A stretch of DNA of 64,000 nucleotides from JALYRV01 sp036675475. GTDB taxonomy: Bacteria; Acidobacteriota; Vicinamibacteria; Vicinamibacterales; SCN-69-37. The position numbers and the translations under genes were made by a program. This document shows, one piece after another, positions 14,583 through 21,651 of this stretch. The stretch spans positions 1 through 64,000 of the forward strand of contig JAKFEY010000059.1 of NCBI GenBank assembly GCA_036675475.1. The letters run 5' to 3'. Numbering within the stretch: the first letter of the stretch is position 1; each line of letters starts with the position of its first letter. The notes below the pieces were generated by a model, which ran no database searches, had not been told where the DNA came from, and was given only the letters and a program-made list of their open reading frames with translations.

Positions 14583-16252
14583 TCGCCGTCATTTACCCGC
14601 TGCGCGCGGCCGATCGCGACGAGGCGGCGCGGCTCGCCGAAGACTTTTCTCCGCGCATCGAGTGCGGCGCCTCCGGCGTCGCGCTCGATGCGTCCGGCTT
14701 GTCGCGCCTGTTCGGCAGCGCCGGCGGCTCACGCACCGCGATGAGCGGGGCGGAAGGATTAGCCCGTGAACTCGCGCGCCAGGCGGCCGCGCGCGGACTG
14801 GACGTGCGCGTCTGCGTGGCCGCGACCCGCACGGCCGCCGCGCTGATCGCGGCCAGCGCGGCGTGTGGCGGGACAACGTCCTCCGCGACGGCGTTAAAAG
14901 ATCGCAGCCGCGACCGCTCTTTGGCGCGGCCGCACCTCGACGGCGCGGAGGACGTTGTCCCGCCGTGCGCCGCCTGCATCGTCATCCCGCCGGGCCGCGA
15001 GGCGGCGGCGCTAGCGCCGCTGCCGTTGACGGCGCTGGCGGCGATCGCCGATCTGCTGGGGCCCGCGCTTGCGAAAGCAAGCGCGGGCGCGCCGGCGCGC
15101 CGCACGAAAGGGCAGGGCCGCAACTATCGCCTCGCGCCCGGGCCGCCAATCACCAAATCACCAGATCACCAGATCGCCAAATCCGTCGACAGACTCGAGC
15201 GCTGGGGTTTGAAGACGCTCGCTGACCTCGCGCGCCTGCCCGCGAGCGAGCTGTCGGCCCGCCTTGGTGACGCCGGCCTCGTCCTGCAGCGCGCGGCCAC
15301 CGGTCAGGACGAGCGGCCGCTCGTGCCCGCCACCGCGCCGCCGTCATTCCTGCAGTCCATGCGGCTCGAGTGGCCGGTCGACGATCTGCAGCCGCTCGCC
15401 TTCATCGTGTCCGGCCTCTGCGAATCGCTCGAGCAGGCGCTTGCCGCCGCCGATCGCGGCGCGATCAGTGTGACGACGATGTTGAGGCTGGTGACCAATC
15501 CCGGAGACGACTTGACCTGGCGTGGTAGCCTGCCGAGCGCCACGGGCGGTGAGGCGCGTGCATACCACGCCATGTCAAGTCGTCTCCGCAATAAAGCGGC
15601 GTACGCGCGGACGCTGGCGCTGCCGGCGCCGATGCGCGACGCGCGCGTGCTGCGCACGCTGGTGATGCTCGATCTCGAATCGCATCCGCCCGGCGCGGCG
15701 GTCGACGAGGTGGTGATCGATGTCGACGTGGCGCCCGGCCGCATTCTGCAGACGGGCCTGTTCGAGCCCGCGCTGCCGGCGCCCGAAACGTTGTCGACGC
15801 TCGTCGCGCGCCTCGGCGCCGTGGCCGGCGACCCCCGCGTCGGCGCGCCCGCGCTGCTGGACACGCACCGGCCGGGAGCGTTTGCGATGCAGAGCTTCGC
15901 GCCGCATCAAATCACCAGATCACCAAATCACCAGATCACCAAATCCATGTTTCCCCCCGCCGTCCTCCGCCGCTTCCGTCCTCCGCGCGCGGCGCGCGTG
16001 CGGACGGCGGGGCCTGGCGGGGTGGCCGCGCGTCCGGTGCGCGTCGACGCCGAAGACATTCGCGGCGATGTGGTGATCGCGGCCGGCCCGTGGCGCAGCG
16101 CCGGCGGGTGGTGGACCGGCCGCGCGGCCGGAGGCGAGTCGGACGGGTGGGATCGCGACGAGTGGGACGTCGCGCTCGATACCGGGGTGACCTGCCGCGT
16201 CGCGCAGGATCGCGCGACGGGGAAATGGGTTGTCGATGGCGTGCTGGATTAA
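14579..16252 (+). CDS. imuB: ImuB, inactive Y-family polymerase-like mutasome hub, with several in-frame repeat insertions
   Basis: 557 residues from ATG 14579. Family landmarks: N-terminal strand IAVIYPLRAADRDEAARLAEDFSPRIE, GVALDASGLSRLFG, helix-hairpin-helix LERWGLKTLADLARLPASEL, little-finger region LALPAPMRDARVL and FRPPRAARV near the C-terminus. ImuB links DnaE2 to the beta clamp and lacks catalytic acidic residues. The gene is studded with in-frame inserted DNA: an inverted-repeat element at 14867-14964, palindromes at 15061-15101, octamer repeats at 15149-15183 and 15911-15946, and a 26-bp-armed element at 15502-15588. None introduces a stop. They fall mostly between conserved blocks, so the protein may still fold. 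ATGA overlap with imuA; dnaE2 begins 3 bp after its stop. Confidence 0.82.
   Translation: MIAVIYPLRAADRDEAARLAEDFSPRIECGASGVALDASGLSRLFGSAGGSRTAMSGAEGLARELARQAAARGLDVRVCVAATRTAAALIAASAACGGTTSSATALKDRSRDRSLARPHLDGAEDVVPPCAACIVIPPGREAAALAPLPLTALAAIADLLGPALAKASAGAPARRTKGQGRNYRLAPGPPITKSPDHQIAKSVDRLERWGLKTLADLARLPASELSARLGDAGLVLQRAATGQDERPLVPATAPPSFLQSMRLEWPVDDLQPLAFIVSGLCESLEQALAAADRGAISVTTMLRLVTNPGDDLTWRGSLPSATGGEARAYHAMSSRLRNKAAYARTLALPAPMRDARVLRTLVMLDLESHPPGAAVDEVVIDVDVAPGRILQTGLFEPALPAPETLSTLVARLGAVAGDPRVGAPALLDTHRPGAFAMQSFAPHQITRSPNHQITKSMFPPAVLRRFRPPRAARVRTAGPGGVAARPVRVDAEDIRGDVVIAAGPWRSAGGWWTGRAAGGESDGWDRDEWDVALDTGVTCRVAQDRATGKWVVDGVLD
14867..14964. repeat. In-frame inverted-repeat element in imuB (family shared with 32-kb tandem repeats)
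   Basis: Perfect 21-bp arms (14867-14887 and 14944-14964; left arm begins GGCGGGACAACGTCC) flank a 56-bp core. The core contains GTTAAAAGATCGC and GCGACCGCTCTTTGGCGCG; the latter is identical to a stretch at about 32194-32212 and near-identical in the second 32-kb copy. The element replaces what is normally a short loop of ImuB after the ATRTAAALIA helix. Confidence 0.85.
15061..15101. repeat. Adjacent perfect palindromes in imuB
   Basis: GCCCGCGCTTGC - GAAA - GCAAGCGCGGGC (15061-15088) is a perfect 12-bp stem with a GNRA-type tetraloop. It overlaps the 16-bp palindrome GGCGCGCCGGCGCGCC (15086-15101). Both are read in frame in a region (PALAKASAGAPARR) not expected in ImuB proteins. Confidence 0.75.
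15149..15183. repeat. Octamer tandem repeat (ATCACCAR)4 inside imuB
   Basis: Four consecutive 8-bp units (ATCACCAA, ATCACCAG, ATCACCAG, ATCGCCAA) plus a partial one, encoding ITKSPDHQIAKS in frame. The same unit recurs at 15911, 19827 and 43533. Confidence 0.85.
15502..15588. repeat. 87-bp in-frame inverted-repeat element in imuB
   Basis: Arms of 26 bp (15502-15527 and 15563-15588) differ at one position; the left arm begins CGGAGACGACTTGAC. The spacer is 35 bp. Total length 87 bp is exactly 29 codons, translated without a stop between two conserved blocks of the ImuB little-finger region. Confidence 0.88.
15911..15946. repeat. Octamer tandem repeat (ATCACCAR)4, second copy in imuB
   Basis: Four units alternating ATCACCAG and ATCACCAA, then ATCC, encoding ITRSPNHQITKS just before the FRPPRAARV block. 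Confidence 0.85.
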
Positions 16253-16255
16253 TAG

Positions 16256-19200
16256 ATGTACGTAGAACTCCACGCGGCCTCCGCGTTTTCGTTTCTGGAA
16301 GGCGCGTCGCTGCCCGAAGCGCTCGTCGAGCGCGCCGCCGCGCTCGACTATCCGGCGATTGCGCTGCTCGATCGCAACGGCCTGTACGGCGCGCCGCGCC
16401 TGCACCAGGCGGCGAAGAAAGCGGGGCTGCGCGCGCTCGTGGGGGCGGAGCTGGTGATCGGGCGCTCCGCGCACGATCAGGCCAGAGACCAGAGACCAGA
16501 GACCAGAGGCCAAGGGCACAACAGCCCGAGGGCCGTTGTGCCCGAGGGCCCAGGCCTAAGGCCTCTGGCCGCTGGTCTAAGGCCTGACAGCCTCTTCCGG
16601 CTGCCAGTGCTTGTCGCATCAGCCGAGGGCTATCGAAACCTCTGCCGCGTCCTCTCCAAGGCGCACATGCGCGCGCCGAAGGGCGAGGCGGTGGTCACGC
16701 TCGAGGATCTCGACGGCTATTCGGCGGGACTCATTGCGCTGGCCGGGCGCGAGATTCTCGCGGCCGGCAAGCACGGCGTCGGCGGGCTGCTCGATCAGCT
16801 CGTCGGCACGTTCGGCCGCGCGCACACCTGGATTGAGCTGCAGCGCCACATGCGGCGCCACGAGGAGAGCGACAACCAGGCGCTGCTCGATCTTGCCGCG
16901 GCCTTCCGCGTGCCGCTGATGGCGTCCAACGGCGTGAAGTTCGCCGACCAGACCGCGCGCCCGCTGCACGACGTGTTCACGTGCATCCGCAATCACGTGA
17001 CGATCGAGGCGGCCGGCCGCCGGCTGGCCGTCAATGCCGAGCGCTATCTCAAGCCGAAGGCGGACATGGCGCGGCTGTTCGCCGACCTGCCGCAGGCGCT
17101 GGCCGGCACCGAAGCGCTGGCCGAGCGGCTCGAGTTCACGCTGGCGAATCTCGGCTACCGCTTTCCGCAATATCCCGTGCCGGCCGGCGAGAACGAGATC
17201 TCGTTCCTGCGCCGCCTCACGCAGGTCGGCGCGCGCGATCGCTACCGCCCGTACCACGACCGCGCCCGCGCGCAGATCGATCGCGAGCTCGCGCTCATCG
17301 AAAAGCTCGATCTCGCCGGCTACTTCCTGATCGTCTGGGACATCGTCAACTACTGCCGGCGCGAGGGGATTCTCGTGCAGGGGCGCGGATCGGCCGCCAA
17401 CAGCGCCGTTTGCTATTCGCTCGGCATCACGGCGGTCGATCCGGTGGGCATGGATCTGCTCTTCGAGCGGTTTCTCTCCGAGGAGCGCGGGGAATGGCCC
17501 GACATCGATCTCGATCTGCCGAGCGGCGACCGGCGCGAGCGCGTCATCCAGTATGTCTACGAGCGCTACGGCCGCCTGGGCGCCGCGATGACCGCCAACG
17601 TCATCACCTATCGCAGCAAGAGCGCGGCGCGAGAGCTGGGAAGGGTTCTCGGTTTTCCACAGGAAATGTCCGATCGGCTGTCGAAGCTGATGAACAACTT
17701 CGAGTGGATCGATCCGAAGGAAACCATCGCGCAGCATCTGAGCGACGCCGGCCTCGATCCGCGCGAGCCGAAGCTGCAGATGTTTTCGGCGCTCTGGGCC
17801 GGCATGCAGGATCTGCCGCGGCATCTCGGCCAGCATTCCGGCGGCATGGTCCTGTGCCACGGCCGGCTCGACGAGATTGTCCCGCTCGAAAACGCCTCGA
17901 TGCCCGGCCGCGTCGTCGTGCAGTGGGACAAGGAAGACTGCGCGGATCTCGGCCTGGTGAAAGTCGATCTGCTCGGGCTCGGCATGATGGCGGTGCTCGA
18001 GGACGCGCTCGCGCTGATCAACAGGGCCCCAGACCCCAGACTCCAGACTCCAGACGTACCCGGAGGCCGAGAGTTCAGCGGGGCGGCCGTTGTGCCGGCC
18101 CGCTCACGCCCGGCGCCTGGAGCCTGGAGCCTGGAGCCTTCGCGCGGGACGACACTCGATCTCGCCCGCATTCCCCCCGACGACCCTGCCGTGTACAAGA
18201 TGCTGCAGGAGGCCGACACCATCGGCATCTTCCAGGTCGAGTCGCGCGCGCAGATGGCGACGCTGCCGCGGCTCAAGCCGAAACATTTCTACGACATCGT
18301 CGTCGAGGTCGCGATCATCCGGCCGGGCCCGATCGTCGGCAACATGGTGCATCCGTACCTGGCGCGGCGGCGCGGCGACGAGCCGGTGGTGTATCCGCAT
18401 CCGTCGCTCGAGCCCATTCTGAAGCGCACGCTTGGCGTGCCGCTGTTTCAGGAGCAGCTGCTGCGCATCGCGATGGTGGCGGCCGGCTTCAGCGGCGGGG
18501 AAGCGGAGGAGCTGCGGCGCGCGTTCGGCTTCAAGCGATCGGTGGCCCGCATGAAAGTGATCGAAGAAAAACTGCGCGCGGGCATGGCGGCCAACGGCAT
18601 CACGGGACAGACGGCCGAAGACATCCTCAAGTCCATCAGCTCGTTCGCGCTGTATGGCTTTCCGGAATCGCACGCCGCCAGCTTCGCGCTGATCGTCTAT
18701 GCGAGCGCGTGGCTCAAGGCGCACTATCCGGCCGCCTTCTACGCCGCGATGCTCAACAACTATCCGATGGGCTTCTACCATCCCGCGACGCTCGTGAAAG
18801 ACGCGCAGCGCCACGGCGTGCTCTTCGCGCCCATCGACGTGCAGCACTCGATGTGGGACTGCACGGTGGAGAACGACGGCAAGCTGCGTCTGGGGCTGCG
18901 GTACGTGAGCGGCCTGCGTGAAGAAGCGGGACGCCGCATCGAGAAGGGCGCTGGGCGCTCGGCCCTGGGCCCTCGGCCGGAACAGGCCAGAGACCAGAGG
19001 CCAGAGACCAGGGGCCTGACACGCTGTCCCAAGTGTGGTTGCGAAGACCCATCGATGCTGGAAGAAGTTCGCCCGCGTCTCTGGTTTTGTAACGTCTGCG
19101 CCCACGACTGGACGGAAAGAGAAAGCCCGAGGCCCGTTGTGGCCGAGGGCTCAGGCCCAGGGCCTCTGGCCCCTGGCCTCTGGCCTGATCGTCCGCGCTT

Positions 19201-19825
19201 CAGCACCATCGATGCACTGATCCAAAGCGCGGCACTTCGTCGCGACGAAGTCGCCGTCCTTGCCGACATCGGCGCGCTGGCGTCGTTCGGGCAGGATCGG
19301 CGCGGCGCGCTGTGGCAGGTGGAGCGCGCGGCGCGCGTGGCGGGGCCGCTGCTCGATCAGCCCGCGATTGCCGAGTACGAACAGGCGCAGCCCTCGCCGC
19401 TGGCGCGCATGTCGCTGGCCGAGCGCGTGTCGGCCGATTACGGCGGCATGGGCCTGACTATCGGCCCGCATCCGATGGCCATCCGCCGCGGCGATCTCGC
19501 CATGCGCGGCGTGCTGCGCGCCAGCGATCTGCCGCGGGGCCGCCACGGCCGCCGCGTGCGCGTGGCCGGCGCCGTCATCACCCGTCAGCGCCCCGGCACC
19601 GCCAAAGGCTTCGTGTTCCTGACCCTCGAGGACGAAACCGGCATCGCCAACGTCATCGTCACGCCCGACCTGTTTGCCGCGTCCAGGGCCACGGTCACGG
19701 GCGAGGCCTATCTGCTGGTCGAAGGCGTGCTGCAGATTCAGGAGGGCGTCACGGCGGTCAAAGCCGACCGCCTGCTCGGCCTCGCCGGCGCCGGCCCCGA
19801 AGTGGAATCCCACGATTTCCACTGA
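16256..19825 (+). CDS. dnaE2: DnaE2 error-prone DNA polymerase III alpha subunit with three in-frame repeat insertions
   Basis: 1189 residues. PHP domain at the N-terminus (YVELHAASAFSFLEGASLPE), polymerase active site PDIDLDLPSGDRRE around residue 415, FQVESRAQM and the RPGPIVG region, tandem HhH, OB-fold, and the DnaE2-typical C-terminus ending DFH. It is the catalytic translesion polymerase of the mutasome. Three in-frame insertions are unusual: near residues 75-110 in the PHP domain, near 590-630 before the DLARIPPDDPAVY block, and near 905-980 in the HhH region; the last contains a Cys4 zinc-ribbon-like segment (C924, C927, C945, C948). Family members are usually near 1050-1100 residues; the excess matches the insertions. 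imuB ends 3 bp upstream. Confidence 0.9.
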   Translation: MYVELHAASAFSFLEGASLPEALVERAAALDYPAIALLDRNGLYGAPRLHQAAKKAGLRALVGAELVIGRSAHDQARDQRPETRGQGHNSPRAVVPEGPGLRPLAAGLRPDSLFRLPVLVASAEGYRNLCRVLSKAHMRAPKGEAVVTLEDLDGYSAGLIALAGREILAAGKHGVGGLLDQLVGTFGRAHTWIELQRHMRRHEESDNQALLDLAAAFRVPLMASNGVKFADQTARPLHDVFTCIRNHVTIEAAGRRLAVNAERYLKPKADMARLFADLPQALAGTEALAERLEFTLANLGYRFPQYPVPAGENEISFLRRLTQVGARDRYRPYHDRARAQIDRELALIEKLDLAGYFLIVWDIVNYCRREGILVQGRGSAANSAVCYSLGITAVDPVGMDLLFERFLSEERGEWPDIDLDLPSGDRRERVIQYVYERYGRLGAAMTANVITYRSKSAARELGRVLGFPQEMSDRLSKLMNNFEWIDPKETIAQHLSDAGLDPREPKLQMFSALWAGMQDLPRHLGQHSGGMVLCHGRLDEIVPLENASMPGRVVVQWDKEDCADLGLVKVDLLGLGMMAVLEDALALINRAPDPRLQTPDVPGGREFSGAAVVPARSRPAPGAWSLEPSRGTTLDLARIPPDDPAVYKMLQEADTIGIFQVESRAQMATLPRLKPKHFYDIVVEVAIIRPGPIVGNMVHPYLARRRGDEPVVYPHPSLEPILKRTLGVPLFQEQLLRIAMVAAGFSGGEAEELRRAFGFKRSVARMKVIEEKLRAGMAANGITGQTAEDILKSISSFALYGFPESHAASFALIVYASAWLKAHYPAAFYAAMLNNYPMGFYHPATLVKDAQRHGVLFAPIDVQHSMWDCTVENDGKLRLGLRYVSGLREEAGRRIEKGAGRSALGPRPEQARDQRPETRGLTRCPKCGCEDPSMLEEVRPRLWFCNVCAHDWTERESPRPVVAEGSGPGPLAPGLWPDRPRFSTIDALIQSAALRRDEVAVLADIGALASFGQDRRGALWQVERAARVAGPLLDQPAIAEYEQAQPSPLARMSLAERVSADYGGMGLTIGPHPMAIRRGDLAMRGVLRASDLPRGRHGRRVRVAGAVITRQRPGTAKGFVFLTLEDETGIANVIVTPDLFAASRATVTGEAYLLVEGVLQIQEGVTAVKADRLLGLAGAGPEVESHDFH
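16478..16586. repeat. Heptad-repeat inverted element 1 in dnaE2
   Basis: Left arm: 7-bp units GGCCAGA, then GACCAGA three times, then GGCCAAG. Right arm: GGCCTAA, GGCCTCT, GGCCGCT, GGTCTAA, GGCCTGA. Arms pair at 16478-16492 with 16572-16586 (13 of 15), CCAGAGGCC with GGCCTCTGG, and GGGCACAAC with GTTGTGCCC, forming a nested imperfect hairpin. All of it is translated in the PHP domain. Confidence 0.85.
18027..18138. repeat. Heptad-repeat inverted element 2 in dnaE2
   Basis: Left arm of CCCCAGA/CTCCAGA units (18027-18055) and right arm of GCCTGGA units (18115-18138) are inverted relative to each other, sharing the CTCCAG heptad core. The spacer contains GCCGTTGTGCC, also found in element 1. 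Translated in frame without a stop. Confidence 0.78.
18983..19187. repeat. Heptad-repeat inverted element 3 in dnaE2, carrying a zinc-ribbon coding segment
   Basis: Arms of 36 bp (18983-19018 and 19152-19187) match at 31 positions and consist of GGCCAGA/GACCAGA-type heptads. The 133-bp interior encodes CPKCG, 17 residues, then CNVCAHDW, a Cys4 zinc-ribbon pattern. It then encodes SPRPVVAEG, which matches SPRAVVPEG in element 1, so the flanks of the two elements are homologous and only element 3 has the ribbon. Confidence 0.85.
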
Positions 19826-19826
19826 A

Positions 19827-19861
19827 ATCACCAGATCACCAGATCACCAAATCACCAAATC
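19827..19861. repeat. Octamer tandem repeat (ATCACCAR)4 after dnaE2
   Basis: Four 8-bp units begin 2 bp after the dnaE2 stop codon, in the 90-bp gap before the next gene. Same unit as in imuB and at 43533. No hairpin or T-tract, so not an obvious terminator. Confidence 0.85.
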
Positions 19862-19915
19862 TCGGCGCCTCAGCCATTGGCCTCCGCCTTGCACTGACGT
19901 CGCGCGGAGGTAGGT

Positions 19916-20866
19916 GTGTCTCGTCTGAAGCCATCGCTCGTGCTCCTCACGCTCGTCGCGTCCATCGGGGTGGCCTGCGCCGCGCCGAAGATGCGGTCGA
20001 CGCTCAATCGGCGGCCGACCGCCGCCGAAATGGCTCAGCTTTGGGTGAAGCCGGCAAACATCGCGTCGCGAGACCTCTTCTGGGGCGCCGGCGGCGAGAA
20101 ATACGCGCCCACGCCTGACGTCACCTACAAGGTGAAGTCGTTCGACGAAACGGGCATGAGCGGCGGCTGGGATCTCGTCGGCCCCGACGGCCGTGAATAC
20201 TCGGTCAAGATCGGCGTCGAGGCACAGATCGAAGTGGTGGCGTCGCGCCTGCTGTGGGCCGTCGGCTATCACCAGCCGCCCACCTACATCCTGACCAAAT
20301 ACAACCTGTCGGGCGAAAAGGCCGGCGAGCTTCCCATGACCGGCCGCTTCCGGCCCGACCTCGAGGAGCTCGACAACATCGGCGACTGGTCGTGGCACGA
20401 GAACCCCTTCGTCGGCACGCGCGAGTTCAAGGGCCTGATCGTCATGCAGGTGCTCATGAACAACTGGGACATCAAGACCCAGCAGAACAAGATTTACGAG
20501 GTCAAGCGCCCGGGCGAACCCAACCGCTGGTACGTGGTGCGCGACCTCGGCGCCGCCTTCGGCAAGACCGCCTGGCCCGTTGGCACCAAGGGCAATCCCG
20601 AGGACTTCGAGAGCCAGCAGCTGCTGCGCAAGGTGATCAACAACACGCGCGTGGAGTTCGACTATGACGCCCGCCACCAGGAGCTGTTCGAGGACATCAC
20701 CGTGGCCGATGTCATCTGGATCTGCGAGCTGATGAACCAGATCACGCCAAAGCAGTATGCTGACGCCTTCAGGGCCGGGGCGTATCCGCCGGACGTCGCC
20801 GAACGCTTCATTTCGAAACTGAGGTCCAAAGTGCAGGAAGGTCTCAATCTGCGGGGGCGCCGTTGA
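19916..20866 (+). CDS. Kinase-like exported lipoprotein, function unknown
   Basis: 316 residues from GTG 19916. A signal peptide (LKPSLVLLTLVASIGVAC) ends in a possible lipobox cysteine. The core has features reminiscent of Fam20/PI-kinase-like or CotH-like kinase folds: SVKIGVEAQIEVVASRLLWA (Lys and helix C-like region), MNNWDIKTQQNKIYE (NWDxK catalytic-loop-like), and WYVVRDLGAAFGK (DLG metal-loop-like). It is followed by a DUF4956 membrane protein (4-bp overlap). In other bacteria DUF4956 genes cluster with CotH kinase and VTC polyphosphate-polymerase domains, supporting a phosphotransfer theme. The kinase assignment is an inference. Confidence 0.5.
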   Translation: MSRLKPSLVLLTLVASIGVACAAPKMRSTLNRRPTAAEMAQLWVKPANIASRDLFWGAGGEKYAPTPDVTYKVKSFDETGMSGGWDLVGPDGREYSVKIGVEAQIEVVASRLLWAVGYHQPPTYILTKYNLSGEKAGELPMTGRFRPDLEELDNIGDWSWHENPFVGTREFKGLIVMQVLMNNWDIKTQQNKIYEVKRPGEPNRWYVVRDLGAAFGKTAWPVGTKGNPEDFESQQLLRKVINNTRVEFDYDARHQELFEDITVADVIWICELMNQITPKQYADAFRAGAYPPDVAERFISKLRSKVQEGLNLRGRR

Positions 20867-21633
20867 CGGTCCGCCTCCGCGCGTGCTCGCTGCTGTTCCT
20901 CCTGTTCGCCCTCGCCGCGCCCGCATCGGCATTCGCGCAGCTGGAGGCCGCCACGCAGGCCAATCCGGCCGAGGAGCTGTTCCGCGCGAACCAGGAGGAT
21001 CACGACCCCGATCACTTCCTCCACGAGCTCGATGACGCCATCGCGGCGCTGCCGCTGGCCGCCGTCCTCGGTGCCGCGCTGGCGCTGCGCCCGCGCCGCA
21101 AGGGCACGCCGCCGCGCCAGGCCTCGGTCGTCCAGACGCAGATCATCCTCGCCGCCATGGGCACCATGGTGATGCTCATCGTGGGCCAGAGCCTCGCGCG
21201 CGCGTTCGGCATCGTGGGCGTCGCCAGCCTGATTCGCTACCGCGCGAAAGTCGACGACCCGAAAGACGCCGTGGTCATGCTGTGCTGCCTGAGCGTGGGC
21301 CTGGCGGCCGGCGTCGGCCTCTACGCGCTGGCGATGACCGCCACCGTCTTCCTGCTGGTGGTCCTGTTCCTGCTCGAGTCGTTCGAGCCGGAAACCAAGA
21401 AGCTGTTCGATGTCGCCATCAAGTCGAAGAAGGACATTCGCGACCAGGTCGAACAGATCTTCCGCCGCGCCTCGATCGACTACGAGCTCCGCTCGATGTC
21501 CGAAGAGGAGCAGGTCTACGAAGTCCGCGTGCCCCTGAAGCGCCGCACCGACAAGATCTCCACCGCCATCGTCGCGCTCGACAGCTCCAACGAGATTGCG
21601 GTGGAATGGAAAGACAAGAAGGCGCCGAAGTAG
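20863..21633 (+). CDS. DUF4956 membrane protein
   Basis: 256 residues from TTG 20863, overlapping the previous stop by 4 bp. A signal-like N-terminus is followed by about four membrane segments including FGIVGVASLIRYRAKVDDPKD, the DUF4956 signature (GIVGxxSLIRxRTxxxDPKD), then VGLYALAMTATVFLLVVLFLLE. The C-terminal cytosolic domain is mixed alpha/beta (VYEVRVPLKRRTDKISTAI). Function unknown, although DUF4956 commonly neighbours CotH and VTC proteins. Here it is between the kinase-like lipoprotein and a PLD-like protein. Confidence 0.82.
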   Translation: MTVRLRACSLLFLLFALAAPASAFAQLEAATQANPAEELFRANQEDHDPDHFLHELDDAIAALPLAAVLGAALALRPRRKGTPPRQASVVQTQIILAAMGTMVMLIVGQSLARAFGIVGVASLIRYRAKVDDPKDAVVMLCCLSVGLAAGVGLYALAMTATVFLLVVLFLLESFEPETKKLFDVAIKSKKDIRDQVEQIFRRASIDYELRSMSEEEQVYEVRVPLKRRTDKISTAIVALDSSNEIAVEWKDKKAPK

Positions 21634-21651
21634 ACTGGCCCTGCCTGACTT

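Noticed and set aside
15149..15946. CRISPR-like arrays from the ATCACCAR repeats
   Set aside because: Units are 8 bp, contiguous and without spacers; no cas genes are present.
18983..19187. Zinc-ribbon segment as an independent small gene within dnaE2
   Set aside because: It has no start codon or ribosome site of its own and is continuous in frame with dnaE2.
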